A DNA stretch of 64,000 nucleotides from Oreohelix idahoensis. Its lineage: Eukaryota; Mollusca; Gastropoda; Stylommatophora; Oreohelicidae. Below the pieces are notes generated by a model that was given only the letters and a program-made list of their open reading frames with translations, was not told the DNA's origin and searched no databases. The position numbers and the translations under genes are program-made. Where the stretch lies: positions 202,501 through 266,500 of the forward strand of contig JAMPIV010003422.1 in the NCBI GenBank assembly GCA_024509875.1, given 5' to 3'. Shown here in pieces: positions 46,717 through 58,102 of this stretch; the stretch's first letter is position 1; each line of letters opens with the position of its first letter.

Positions 46717-47061
46717 TACCGGGTTCGATCCCAGCACAGGGAATGTAATTGATGACAATGGTTTTCAGAACAAGTGGTTCTTATTTATGCCATACTCCTC
46801 CCTGATCACCTAGCTTTCTCGGATAAGGGCTAAAAAAAATATGAGATCCCGTTTGCAAGTTGCTTACATTAACAATCCCTCGGCAGTTTGAAACTGTTAA
46901 GAGTAGGCCACACGACCGATGCCCTAGCAAAATTTAAAAATTAGAAAACCTAAACCATCACAAAAATATTTATAGAATGTGTGATTCCTGTATACACCCA
47001 TTGGGATCCTCGCCGGTGCTACCGAGTTCGTGTACTGTGCTGAGATCTTCTTTGTGCAACC
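46717..47061 (+). mobile_element. SINE, plus-strand copy of an inverted pair
   Basis: Contains B box GGGTTCGATCCC. It matches the reverse complement of 47319-47663 over about 345 bases with few differences ('ccctcggcagtttgaaa', 'gggatcctcgccggtg', 'gctgagatcttc'). The tRNA-like head is decayed on this copy. Confidence 0.75.
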
Positions 47062-47318
47062 TGCACATGGGGCTAGAAACCTCATCACGCAAAACATATG
47101 ATTATTAGTACAGACTTCCTGCAAGGGGACTAGATACAGTGGCGTTTCCATACTCTACTAGAAGCTAAATGGAAAATTATTGTTTATGAGACGTCAATGA
47201 TATATAGGTCAAAACTTCCATGACAAACTAACAGCGGTTTTGGTTTTAAGGACTTTCTTCATTGCACACGGACAACTCCATCAGTGCTCCGATCTCCTCC
47301 CTTAGATCACACAAGGAA

Positions 47319-47691
47319 GATCTCAGCACAGTGGGCGAACTCTGTACCACCGGCGAGGATCCCAATGGGTGTATACAGGAATCACACATTCTATAAATAT
47401 TTTTGTGATGGTTCAGGTTGTCTCATTTTTAAATTTTGCTAGGGCATCGGTCGTATGGCCTACTCTTAACGATTTCAAACTGCCGAGGGATTGTTAACGT
47501 AAGCAACTTGCATACGGGACCTCATTTTTTTAGCCCTTATCCGAGAAGGAGTATGGCATAATGAAGAACCACTGGTTCTGAAAAACATTTTCATCAATTA
47601 CATTCCCTGTGCTGGAATGGAACCCGGTATATATAGAATTAGAGGCGGATACCATACCTCTGAGCCACTCCGACTCCAACGGCAGAACCAG
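47319..47691 (-). mobile_element. SINE, minus-strand copy of an inverted pair
   Basis: On the minus strand the head reads GAGTGGCTCAGAGGTATGG (A-box region) and GGGTTCCATTCC (B box), a good tRNA-like promoter, followed by the body shared with 46717-47061. The arms are separated by about 257 bases. Confidence 0.78.
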
Positions 47692-47706
47692 GAGAAAGAG
47701 AGAAAG

Positions 47707-47786
<80 letters not shown>
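47692..47786. repeat. (GA)n microsatellite
   Basis: AG repeats, slightly impure at the left edge. Produces false Arg/Glu and Leu/Ser frames. Confidence 0.95.
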
Positions 47787-47788
<2 letters not shown>

Positions 47789-48557
47789 GCGACAACTGAA
47801 AGTTCAGCACACTGACATTAAGAAATCGACGACAAATTTGATGGAAATCATCAACAATCAAGATCTGTAATGATATTTTCTGTGAGACTCGGTTGATTTC
47901 CAGAAAAAAATCCATGCAATTTCTGAATGCTTTCATTTTGATGTGAAATATTTTGTAGCATAGGATTACGGACGAATAATAGGGGCGATAATCAGACAGG
48001 TCGATAATGATATCAAATATTGACTTTGAAGAGTGACTTTACGAAAAATTAACATACAGGCACATTAAACAAGTGAATACTACAAACAAAACTTTAAAAA
48101 AAGTAGAAATGTAATTCGTAAAGATCAAGACAAGAGAAATAAAATAAAATAAAAAATAAAAACTTACATGTGTTATCTGGCAGATGAGGTCAGACCTGAA
48201 GGTCAGTCTAACCAAGTTAATAGCGGAGGGGTATTTCAAATTTTAAGTTAAGGATATGTAGAAAATACGGTAGTTCGTTTTGGATCTTATTCAAGTGCAG
48301 ACATCTCCAGAGCGTTAGAACGTTTGAGACTGCGTCAACTGAGCTAACGTCATCATTATCATCATCATCAGCATCATCATCATCTTCAGCATCATCATCT
48401 TTATCATCATCATGATTCCCCTTCAGTAAGGAACACTGAACCGCAACTACAGCTGGTTAACCTGCAGGAAGGAATTCAGCACCAAAACATGTGATCTTGC
48501 AACACTGTTTTATGTAGCAATATTTCTGACATGACGAGGTTGTAAACACATTATATA
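47787..48557. other. Intergenic DNA with an ATC microsatellite
   Basis: No gene seen. Trinucleotide ATC repeats with interruptions lie at about 48348-48415. Confidence 0.6.
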
Positions 48558-49445
48558 CAGGCATACCTCGGAGCATGCGGGTTCATTTCCAGACAATCGC
48601 AATAAAGCGAATATCGCAATAAAGTGGGTCACACCCAGTGGCGGCTTTCTTTAATGAGCTGTTGAGCTGCAGCACCCCCTGTTAAAAAAAAGGACTGCAT
48701 ACTGTCTCTACTACATTATAATACATAATCTGGACAGACCGAAAAAATTGAGGTTACACCGGAAAGGTTAAATACCCACCCAAAAAAAAAAAAAAAAAAG
48801 AATTATCCAACACCGTATTGGGGAAAGCGCTGCAAACGATTACAGCTCAAGTGACCTTGACCTCTTATAAGCGAACGCTTGTCAAACACACAGCTAGAGG
48901 CGAACTACGATTGGTTTGAATTTTTTAAACTGGAGCTGCAGCCGAACTCAGCTCAAGTGCAAGGAGCAAATTAAAGGGAAGTTACAATGAAAATTTTAAA
49001 CACGAGAAATAGCAGCATACATGTCTGTGTAACCTGTTTGAGACTCGGGAAGCTGCTACAACTGAAAATGATTATTCCTAGTTGCAGTAAACTTTTAAAA
49101 TAACTTTTCATAACTTCTTGACAGATTTAAGATGAGATAAGACACTAATCATTTGTGTCTGGGTTGATATTTCACGTGGTGGTCACAATTTGTGAGTGTT
49201 ATGTATAGTATTTTAAATGAATGAACAGTGCAGCACCCCCAATGACAACCCCCTGGAACCGCCACTGAGTCACACCCATTTTTATTTTTTTGGGCTTCCC
49301 AGTGCATATAAACCGTAAAATCATGTTTACACTATGTCTATTAAGTGCGCAATAGCGTTAGGTCTAACAAGAACAATGTACTGTAAAATTAAATACTTGA
49401 TTGCTTAAAAAAAGAAGCTTATTTTCATCATCTGAGACTTTTTTC
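48558..49445 (+). mobile_element. Tigger/pogo-like DNA transposon end, split by a MITE
   Basis: Begins CAGGCATACCTCGGAG after TA. It continues 'cgcaataaagcgaatatcgcaa' style sequence, is interrupted at 48636-49268, and resumes with 'cccagtgcatataaa', 'atgtttacacta', 'gtctattaagtgcgcaatagc' and 'catcatctgag'. From memory this is closely like the end of the Tigger1 family known from mammals (TA target, CAGGCATACC ends). Only one end is present; no transposase or opposite terminus was found. The comparison with Tigger1 is recollection, not a search result. Confidence 0.7.
48636..49268. mobile_element. hAT-like MITE inserted in the Tigger-like fragment
   Basis: 633-bp insertion starting CAGTGGCGG and ending CCGCCACTGA, so short terminal inverted repeats are visible. 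It is flanked by GTCACACC at 48628-48635 and 49269-49276, an 8-bp duplication typical of hAT. Removing it joins the Tigger-like sequence exactly. No transposase frame. Confidence 0.82.
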
Positions 49446-49730
49446 TTACATGGAAGAGCATTTGCTATGTTAGAGGTTTATAATATGTAATTTTGCAAGT
49501 ATGGTCAACAATAACTAATTGTTTGTTTGTAACTTTTTATCAGTATTATCATGATATTTTCAGGACGAGGTTGTCTTATAACAAATAAAATAAATAAAGT
49601 CCTTAGCGATATTTTAAAAAAAAAAACTGCTTTTTTTCATAATTTTTCAAATTGATTGATTTATCTTTGATTATAGAAATTCAATTAACCAATTAAATTT
49701 TTTTTGAAGTTAATCCCAGCCCTACTCTCT

Positions 49731-49773
<43 letters not shown>

Positions 49774-49790
49774 TATATATAGTATAATAT

Positions 49791-49855
<65 letters not shown>

Positions 49856-50760
49856 GTACCAAACGTCAGGCAATTTAATAATTTTTTCTCCAGATTCAAA
49901 CACTATGGCTTATAAACTGAAAAAAAGAAGAAAGAATAAAGATTATTCTCGTGTCATTCACAGCGAGCAAACAGTTTGATTATGGAAAGAAGCCAACAAC
50001 TTGAACTGGAGACAGGAAGGTGCGGAGATGAAGGTAAAATCAACAAACAACCAAGATACTCTTCTGTCCAGTTTCATTCGGGAAACGGATTTAACTCATC
50101 ATTTTTCTTAAAAATGTAAGTTTTTTTTATTGTTTCTTCAAGGCAAAATTTTAATTTAAAGTATTGCAGACTTATTATTATGGATCAAAATGATAAGATG
50201 GCTAAAAGGAAGAGACAATCGCGTCATTCACAGTGAGGAAGCGAGACTATAGAAGAAGCAGCAATGTAATACATGTAACAGAAACAACACACTATAATTA
50301 AAAACCTGCCAATTTTGGCAGGTTGTTGCTAGTTAATATCAGAATTACCTGAATGGTCAGGTCTATTAAAATGAAGATCCACCGGTGTGGGTTTGCCATG
50401 ATGAATGTAATTTAAGTGCTAATTTATTGTTATTGGTATATATATATATATATATAATGTGTGTATATATGCGTGTGTGTATGAAAGCGATTTAGCTATC
50501 GTAAAAAGTGTTCACTGCCTTTTCTTTCGTAAAAAAAAAAAGAACTACAACAACAACGTAGGAACGAAAATGGTAAAATATCGAATCAAAGTAAAGTTAA
50601 TTGAAACATTAAAATGAAGCCACAGTCAAAGTTAATATAAAGTTTACTGTCAGTGTTTCACTTGGGCGTGTTTACTTTTTGCACAAGTGTTGAATTTTAG
50701 GGCGAGTTTCTGACAAACAGACTCGCAGTTCTTCCTTGACAGACCGTAGTCGACATATTT
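49446..50760. other. AT-rich intergenic DNA with TA repeats and a hairpin
   Basis: No coding region. TA repeats at 49727-49851 (broken) and 50438-50456. A 10-bp stem inverted repeat with a 2-base centre (AACCTGCCAA-TT-TTGGCAGGTT) at 50303-50324. Confidence 0.6.
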
Positions 50761-50764
50761 CTTG

Positions 50765-51240
50765 TGCCAGACAGGACAAAGCTTGCTCATAAAGATAACA
50801 AGTTATAGTTTGGCTCTGAAACATGGAGAACAACAAAAAAAAAAAACAACCAAAAAGCTACAGACTTTCATAAATGGAGTCTCGTGTATAACAGGATTAA
50901 AGTGGAATGATAAGATCACTAATGTGGAACTGATGACAAGAAACAGACAAGTGCCAGTGGAACAAGAGATGATAAGAAGACGCTGGCGATGGATAGGACA
51001 CACATTGAGGAAACCTGCTGATAGCATTACAAGGCAGTCTTTTTTCTGGAATCCACTGGGAAAGAGAGACAGAGGTAGACCAAGAAGCACATGGAGAAGA
51101 GAACTGGATACAGAGGTGAAAATGATGAGGAGAACGTGGAAAGAACTTGAGCATATGGCACGGGACATGAGGACTTAGCATGTGTTTGTTGAAGACCTAT
51201 GCTCCTTGGGGAGCTAAAGGGTATTGATTGATTGAACGCT
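50765..51240 (+). pseudogene. RTE-type LINE 3' end (family R4)
   Basis: Encodes the end of a LINE reverse transcriptase: LQTFINGV, then RRRWRWIGHTLRKPADSITRQSFFWNP, KRDRGRPRSTWRREL and a stop at 51176-51178. About 45 bases later comes TATTGATTGATTG, a short ATTG-type 3' tail. The catalytic domain is missing. Compare 1301-1790. Confidence 0.82.
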
Positions 51241-51751
51241 TCTTGATAGTTGAAGGATGAAGATGAAAATGACAAACTGGCATTGGATAATTACTGTTTT
51301 TGCCGAAACCACATTATGCTTTGGTGTCACTGAAATCCAAAACGGTTCAGGTGACACTTCATTGAATTATGCTCTGAATAAATAAAACGTTCAAACACAT
51401 TGGGTCACGACCTACGTCGTCCGCCGTCAAATTCGAGGTGTAAGTTTTCATGGCAATATACAGCTGTGATATCCCTTCTACAGTTGTCGCTTCCGTCTTT
51501 CTATTACACAGACTCTTCATATATGGCTCATTACATTAAATACAATTTTACTGATCATATAAGCGTTAAAATTATTGTACGCCTGTGATATTTATTGATA
51601 CGGATAAATTGTGTTTGTTTGTTTGATTGTCTGGGTTTTTTTTTTTAACCACATATACACACACAGTTCAATAATTTTGATTTGCCTTATATGCAACGAC
51701 GGGACAAAAAGATATGATGCCAGTTTCGCATTTCGGAAATTGTACATATTT
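51241..51751. other. No gene recognised
   Basis: AT-rich DNA with T runs at about 51637-51648; nothing recognised. Confidence 0.5.
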
Positions 51752-52300
51752 TCTTGGACTTACTTAGTCATCCCTCGTCTACCGTGATGTGTAGAGGTTT
51801 GGAGGAGGAAGTGCCATTCTATACTATCGACTGTCTTCATTCTGGCCCGGTTCCAGTCTAGTCCTCGGTCCTTCAGATATTTTCTAATGGTGTTCTCCCA
51901 GCGGACCCTGGATCGTCCTGCAGGTCTGAATCCCTGGCTTTTAGTTTCCCTCATTACATCCTCACTTGTTAAAATTGTATATGTATGAAACAAATTTTTA
52001 CGCCAGAAAAAATTACTGCTATGTTCTTTGAGTCAAATTCGACAAGTTTTGTTGTGGTAGCAATCTTCTTCCATTCTGCAGACATGGCCAAACTATCGTA
52101 TTTGGGACTGTTCTACTTGAGTCTGCAGTAGCTGGGTTTTGAGGCCTTGTCGTATTGTCTGGTTGCGGACCATATCTATGTTTTGTTACTTCAACCACCT
52201 TCATAATATACTTCATTTTTGAGGTTTGTAACTGGCTGTTCTAGATTGTAGTCATTGCCCATGACTCAATGTATGGCCTGAAAAAGTCTCCCAGTTTTTT
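51752..52300 (-). pseudogene. RTE-type LINE 3' end (family R1)
   Basis: Minus-strand copy of the element end seen at 2390-2937: an early block near 52290 ('ctgggagactttttcaggcc' type), KVVEVTK, PSRTVP-like segment, and the terminal RSRVRWENTIRKYLKDRGLDWNRARMKT...HHGRRGMTK, then TAAGTAAGT. Several frame changes. Confidence 0.8.
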
Positions 52301-53251
52301 TTAGACTTGAAAACACTATATATCATAATTATAACCCTTGAAGGGTTGAAAGAGATATATTTTTCGTCATCTAATTTAAAAAAAATAAGGGGGACTAAAT
52401 AAATCTAATAAAAAATTATCGTTACAGCACGAAACGAAAATAGATACAGGAAACTAAATATATCCTTAATTAAGATCTATATTTTTTTGCGGTATTTCGA
52501 AATATTTATAAATTTATTCCATGATTTCTCCCGGAACCCATGAGGATTGATTGCGGAACCCTAGAGTTCTGCGGAACACAGGCTGAGAAATACTGCTCTA
52601 CAGATTGAAATAGACTGGACACATGTCAGTGATGTTAGGTCTGGGGCTGACATAAGCAATGACATGACTTGATTGACGGAGAACATCTCTGATTTGTCTC
52701 TCTTCGTTAACGATAATGAATGTAGTGGTAAATGACGGATGTAATTTTCAGCCAGCAACCGGCTCGCCTGTAGGCAGAACTGTCTTCAATGTCTGATTGC
52801 AATTTTTTTTTGTTTGGCAGTCCAACGGATCTAAGATTTTTCAGTGATAATTTTTTTGTTTGGCTACTTCTTTTATGGAACTTTAGAAATCATTGTTTCA
52901 GTACAGAACATTTTCATAAACATTGTGACGGTATTGCCTCCCCTGCTTTGCAGTAGTGGTCCATCAGTGGCCAAAACTCAAGAGTATCTAATATGGGCTT
53001 CAAAGATGTCTACATTCGCACAAGATTACTCTTGGCAGAGATGTAGATAGAAGAAACAAAAGCTTCTATCTCCAGGGAGTCTTCACAAGATATTCAGAAT
53101 AAGCGAGAACAATACTGCTTTGGCGTAGTATGTTAACTCTGTAATTCTGGCGACACTTTTGTGAAGGATTTAAGCACTTATTAATTTCAACTCGTTCAGC
53201 CCCACCCCTGATTTACTCAGTGGAATTATATTATTCTAGTATAGCTCTGTT
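52301..53251. other. No gene recognised
   Basis: AT-rich; short frames only. Confidence 0.45.
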
Positions 53252-53585
53252 TATTCTTCTTCTTCTTCCTCGTTCGTCCTGAAAAGGACGTTGGTTGCGT
53301 TGTGTCTGTTTACAGCGAAGCTGCGATATCTGCGCCTTTCGGCAGACACATCCGACTTCAGCACGGCATTTTTTGGGACCGGGTTTGCCTTCCCTCTTCG
53401 ATCCCTACTCTCTCAGCCAGACTGCAGTGATGCAGCCTGTTTCCAGGACCACCACGTAGAGGTGGAGTAGGGTCTTGGCCAGCTCTGGTTCGCTGACCCT
53501 GACGCAAGCAGTCAAGCTATGGGTCGCTGACTGCATTCTCTAGTTGCTGCGTCTTTGGGTCCCAGCTCTGATCAGAATGTGTGTA
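53252..53585 (-). mobile_element. Retroposon 3' end with terminal hairpin and GAA tail
   Basis: Read on the minus strand, a GC-richer block of about 300 bases ends in the hairpin CGTCC-TTTTCA-GGACG (about 53275-53290), then ACGAGG and GAAGAAGAAG. A short hairpin next to a simple-repeat tail is the usual 3' recognition structure of many LINEs and their SINEs. No protein motif is seen, so this may be a LINE 3' UTR or a SINE. Confidence 0.55.
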
Positions 53586-54105
53586 GTAATTTGACTGAGA
53601 CAAACATGCAGTAACTTTAAAATCATTAAATCGAAGTTAAATTTGAAACGTTACAAATAACAAAATTTAATAATAACTTTAGGTTTTAACAGTTAGAAAA
53701 TAATTTGAATACTTATGGATCAAGAAAAGTTATCATCACAGTCTTTAGGGAATGTGAGATATTACAAGAAGTTCAAATGGCAGCATAGATTTGAACTTAG
53801 CTGCCAATGACGGTTCTGCTCCTTCTTATGGGTTGGTTCTTTTCACACTGCTCACGCTCGTCTCTGATCAAGGTTGTCGGGTGTAGCTCGTTTCCCAGAA
53901 ATGTCACGGAGAGTCTACCACGTGGGTCCTTCGTCTTAAAGCTTAGGCCACTGTTCCCTTCTTGTTCCAGAGATAGTACTTTCTGCTGGTACCACCAATA
54001 ACTATGGTAAAAGAATATAACGAAACGCTCTTCTGAGTATGGCGTTTTCCACCCCATAGTTATGGGTTCCTATCTTCCCATACCACCATCCCAATTAACT
54101 CAGAC
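53586..54105. other. No gene recognised
   Basis: AT-rich left half, balanced right half with a short false frame. Confidence 0.45.
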
Positions 54106-54141
54106 TTTACCCTCGATGAGAATTAAATGTAATCCCTCGGG

Positions 54142-54379
54142 TCTGTGGCCTAATGGATATGAACGCAGTTTCATAATCCAGATATACCAGGTTCGAAACC
54201 TGCTGCAGGCGGTTTGGTAGCAGATCGCTTTGTGTGGATTTTTAACAATGGTATAAGCGCCGTACCGTTCAGAAAGCAATGGCAAACTACTGAATGAAAA
54301 AATTGCCTAGAAAAATTACAAACAGCCAATAAAAGCTGGGGTTGATTGCCACGTCCTGTAAAGGATAAGCAACTAACTT
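54142..54379 (+). mobile_element. tRNA-derived SINE with unusually long 36-bp flanking repeats
   Basis: Begins TCTGTGGCCTAATGGATATG (A box TGGCCTAATGG), B box GGTTCGAAACC, then a body with 'caatggcaaactactg' and 'attgcc', and a T-rich end. A perfect 36-bp direct repeat lies at 54106-54141 and 54380-54415. Flanking repeats of SINEs are usually about 7-20 bp, so this is long. It is clearly derived from a tRNA-like promoter and not a tRNA gene. Confidence 0.85.
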
Positions 54380-54415
54380 TTTACCCTCGATGAGAATTAA
54401 ATGTAATCCCTCGGG

Positions 54416-54886
54416 ATAAAACTTCTTTTACATTTAAATAGAATAGCTTTCATAGTTACTTTATATTTAAATGAAAAGGTTAATAATACAGATAGAGTCT
54501 GTTTACATATACATCTCCACTGATTGACAAGTGTTCACAATATAAATTGAATATGTTTTTATTTATGTTTACACTGATTGAAAAGTTTGAAACTTCCATT
54601 ACTTTAAAATAAATATTTTCACATAGACATTTAAACTGGTTTAAAGCTTGAAAACTTAAATTAAATTTAAAGTGAATATGTTTATATGGACGTTTACATT
54701 GCTTTGAAAATGTAAGTATTATACTTAGAATGTACAGCATTTCTTTCATCCTTCCCTCCCCGCTCCGTATGGAAGGGAACATGGAACTACTTTATGCTTT
54801 TAGTTCTCTTTACGTAACTTGCAATAAAGCAATCGCCAGCCCATGCAGTGGTGGTTCATGAATCATCATTCTATACGCTGAGGTTC
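54416..54886. other. AT-rich intergenic DNA
   Basis: No gene. Diffuse, imperfect internal repetition of 'tttaaagtgaatatgtttata' style blocks at about 54540-54720. Confidence 0.5.
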
Positions 54887-54889
54887 TTC

Positions 54890-55475
54890 TTCTTTGATCC
54901 TTAGCCGCCGACCGTCAAAGCAGTCAGTGGCCATCACGCCTAGTGGCGTTTTGTAGGGCAACAACAAATTGATTCCACTTTGCTCGGTCGGTGGCCATCC
55001 TTCGTACAGTGCCCCCAACTCTGGTTCATTCTTTGCATCTCAGCCTCCACAGTCCTCCGCCAGGTTGTTTTTGGTCGGCCTCTCTTTCGTTTTTCTTCAG
55101 GGGTCCAAAGCATAGCTGTTCTTGTGATGGCATCGGGGTCTCTTCTGAGGACATGGCCAACCCAGCTCCAGCGTCTGCCAGCTATGATGGTGTGCATGTC
55201 CTCTTGCTTGCTCCGAGTAAGCAGATCTTGGTTGGTGATGGTATTCGGCCAAAAGATTCTGTTGAATTTTTCTTAGGCATGTTTTGTGTGAAAAGATTAC
55301 TTTTCGACATTTCCTTCTCTGTAACTCTCCAGCATTCCGCACCATAGAGAAGCACAGAAAGCACACAGCTCTGATATAATCTTAATTTTGTGCTTGTGCT
55401 GTATTGGGAGGACTTCCAGATGTTGTTTAGGCTAAAAAAGGCTGTTCTTGCCTTATTCATTCTGATGTTGATGTC
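54890..55475 (-). pseudogene. RTE-type LINE 3' end (family R3)
   Basis: The minus strand begins abruptly at DINIRMNKARTAFFSLNNIWK and runs through LRLYQSCVLSVLLYGAECWRV, then in other frames AGRRWSWVGHVLRRDPDAITRTAMLW and KRKRGRPKTTWRRTV, to the GAAGAAG tail. It is flanked by CTGAGGTT on both sides (about 54881-54888 and 55477-55484). It is 5'-truncated and frameshifted. Confidence 0.85.
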
Positions 55476-55484
55476 TGAGGTTGC

Positions 55485-56571
55485 CAGCCTCAAATGACTT
55501 TGACATTCACTACCGAGTTTCACATATTAAAATTCAGATGGTAATATATACATAAATATATATATATGTTAATTCACATGTTTGTAATAAAATATGAAAT
55601 GTAAATCACAACTTACGCCAATCCTGGCTCATAGACTTTTTGCTCAGATGAATAAAAGAGACTTGAATCAGCCTCTTACACGCGTCTGGGGTGTCGTTAA
55701 TTTAATAAGTTGCCTCTCTGACTTCGTGTGTGGACCTTCAGTTTCCTTAGTCCTGGTTTCCTTATTTAATTTGAAAGAGATTTTCTGGGCTATGGAAGTC
55801 CGTCCAAAATTCTCCAATAAAAGGTGTCCGGTATGTTTAAGAAGGAATTCCGAATTCTAATTCTTCAGTCTGCCAGTCTGGTGTCTTTTGGCAAGCGATT
55901 TCTCAAGTGAAATAGCTTGAGAAATGGTCAGATTATATTCGCTGCCTTCCCACGCATTTGTTATGCGCGCCTCGAAGGATCAGCCAATCTGATTTGAATA
56001 TGTTGCATGACTCAGCTAATGCAAAATTTCAAACATTACTTTTCTGAAAATGGGCTGTACACATCCGCTTGCCCTTGGGTACAAACTTACGAACATGTCG
56101 GTAAACTCATATAACAACGTGTTCCCAATGTAACAATCATTACTTTTATCAGAAAGTAATCTCTTATCTGTGACTGTCCGTCAGTTGTCTCCCCGTATTC
56201 CAAGTTTTGGTGATGCGCGTACCCGCGTCTTATCAGTGAATAAGCACTGCGCTGAGGCGATTTACGTGTTACTCAGTATACTGATATCGCTGCGCCCACG
56301 ATAGCCAACATGGTTAGGCCGCTGCCACTCCTTGCAACGCAGGGAGAAATGGATAACAACCAGACATGTCTACTTATCCCTGAAAAGAGTGTAAGAAGGA
56401 AAATACATAATATATGATACACATAGCAGAACAAGAAAGAAAGAAAGTGCGACAAATGAAAGCCACAATAAAATCAGTACCACAAATGTACCGTTACTGC
56501 CAGAGTGAAACAAAGATCGAGGATGATCGCCCCATTTTGTGACAAACATGCCAGGGTTATAGATACACTTT
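55485..56571. other. No gene recognised
   Basis: Contains an 88-codon frame at 55594-55860 with no recognisable motif; I do not call it a gene. Confidence 0.45.
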
Positions 56572-57370
56572 ATCTTCTTCTTCAAGTACCATGGCTGGTG
56601 GCGAAGGTGATCATTCTCTCCACAACTTTCTGTTTCCAGTACTATTTCTAATTTCTGTTGTTGACTTCTTTCCATGCCATGATGTCAAACTGTCCAGTAC
56701 CTTTTCTCTTCGTCTTTTGTTATCCCTTTCCCTTCAAGTTTTCATGTCACAATAAATTTTAGCTTTTCTCTTCTAATTACATTCTCAAAGAAAGCGGGTT
56801 TCATCTTTCTAATGTAAGTAATAAGCTTCCTCTGAGCTCTGGCTTCTTTTTTCAGGACATCGTCTTTACACTACGTCCATGGTATTTTTAACATTCTTCT
56901 GTAAAACCACAATTGTGTGGCCTCTAGTGAATTTTCCTACGTGTTTAATAATTGTCCTTGACTCACTCCCGCATGTCAAGATTAGCTCTATAGAACACAG
57001 AAGAACTGTCTTTTTTTCCTTTCATTGGCATTTTTCAGAATGCTGCTTTTGCCTGTGTTATTCTATTCTTCATCTCTGAAATGCATCTTCCATCAAATGT
57101 TACTAACATGCCTAGGCATTTGAATCCATTGGCTTGTTTCAGAACTATTCCATTTTACTTTGATAGCGTATTCTTTAGAAGTCACTTTCTTTAAGACGAC
57201 TATTACTTTTATTATTTTTCTATTAAGACTAAGTTATTTTCACTTTCTGCCACACTTGTATGAATCATTTCATGTAGCTTTTTTTCATTTTTTGACTTCA
57301 GTTTTGTATTATCTCAAGCTGTTTATATTATTTCCATCAGCCGATATGCTTTACATCTCCTCCAATCAAT
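56572..57370 (-). pseudogene. RTE-type LINE 3' end (family R2), decayed
   Basis: Minus-strand copy with GIVLKQANGFKCLGMLV, DGRCISEMKNRITQAKAAF, ILTCGSESRTI, and at the 3' end the SLTSWHGKKST-like and LWRE segments, then a GAAGAAGAAG tail at 56572-56582. Many stops and deletions. Confidence 0.75.
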
Positions 57371-57927
57371 AACTTTAAGATTAACGTTCAGACCTAGGGG
57401 TCTTTTGTATTTGAACATGCGCCCTAATATAACCGACTAGGTTGAACGGGACTCGCCTCGCCTAAACGAGGCGAGACTTTATTTTTTTTAAAAATGTCCT
57501 CCAAGGATCTCAGTAGCCCGTTAAACTAATAACTGAAGCAAAACGTCATGTAAGCAACTTAAAATAAAAAGTATAACGAAATCCTTCGCTTTTTTTTTAT
57601 CAAATACATAAATGTCGAGCATTTTACCACGAAAGCTAAATTGAACATCCATTAAAAGAGCAAGCAGATCTTCAGGTTTTTTTTTCATTTTGCATCGACC
57701 CACCATTGACCACAGACTATTGACCATGAGTCATGGCAAGCTTCGCTACAAAGATCCTATGGAGTTGACATGGAATGGTATAGAATGAAATGACTACAAT
57801 CAAAACAATGTCATTATACGAGACAGCAAGGTTGACTGGGGTTTCAAATTAGCTAGCATGTGCTGCAGTAGATTCTCGACCATCATCAAACTGGAGTTGG
57901 CACAAGGTACAATGCCTTCAGATATCT
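57371..57927. other. Intergenic DNA with a strong hairpin
   Basis: No gene. Hairpin CTCGCCTCG-CCTAAA-CGAGGCGAG at 57452-57475, followed by a T-rich run. Confidence 0.55.
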
Positions 57928-58102
57928 ATGATACTGATCGACTTTAAAGGTAAGATACCTTCACATGTCCATAATACCGGTGAACTTTAGCGGTAAGATA
58001 TCTTCACATGTCCATGATACTGGTGAACTATGAAGGTACGATACCTTCATATATCCATGATACCTGTGAACTTTAAAGGTACGATACCTTCATATATCCA
58101 TG
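57928..58102. repeat. 43-bp minisatellite, four copies, abutting element C
   Basis: Four units of exactly 43 bp starting 'atgatact' or a variant and ending 'cacatgtcc' or 'catatatcc'. The fifth unit is cut after ATG by the LTR of element C. Confidence 0.93.

Noticed and set aside
54142..54215. tRNA gene
   Set aside because: Good A and B boxes, but the arms do not pair as a cloverleaf and a SINE body follows.
55594..55860. 88-codon frame with a Cys-x2-Cys pair
   Set aside because: Only one CxxC near the end, no partner cysteines or known domain; length is compatible with chance.
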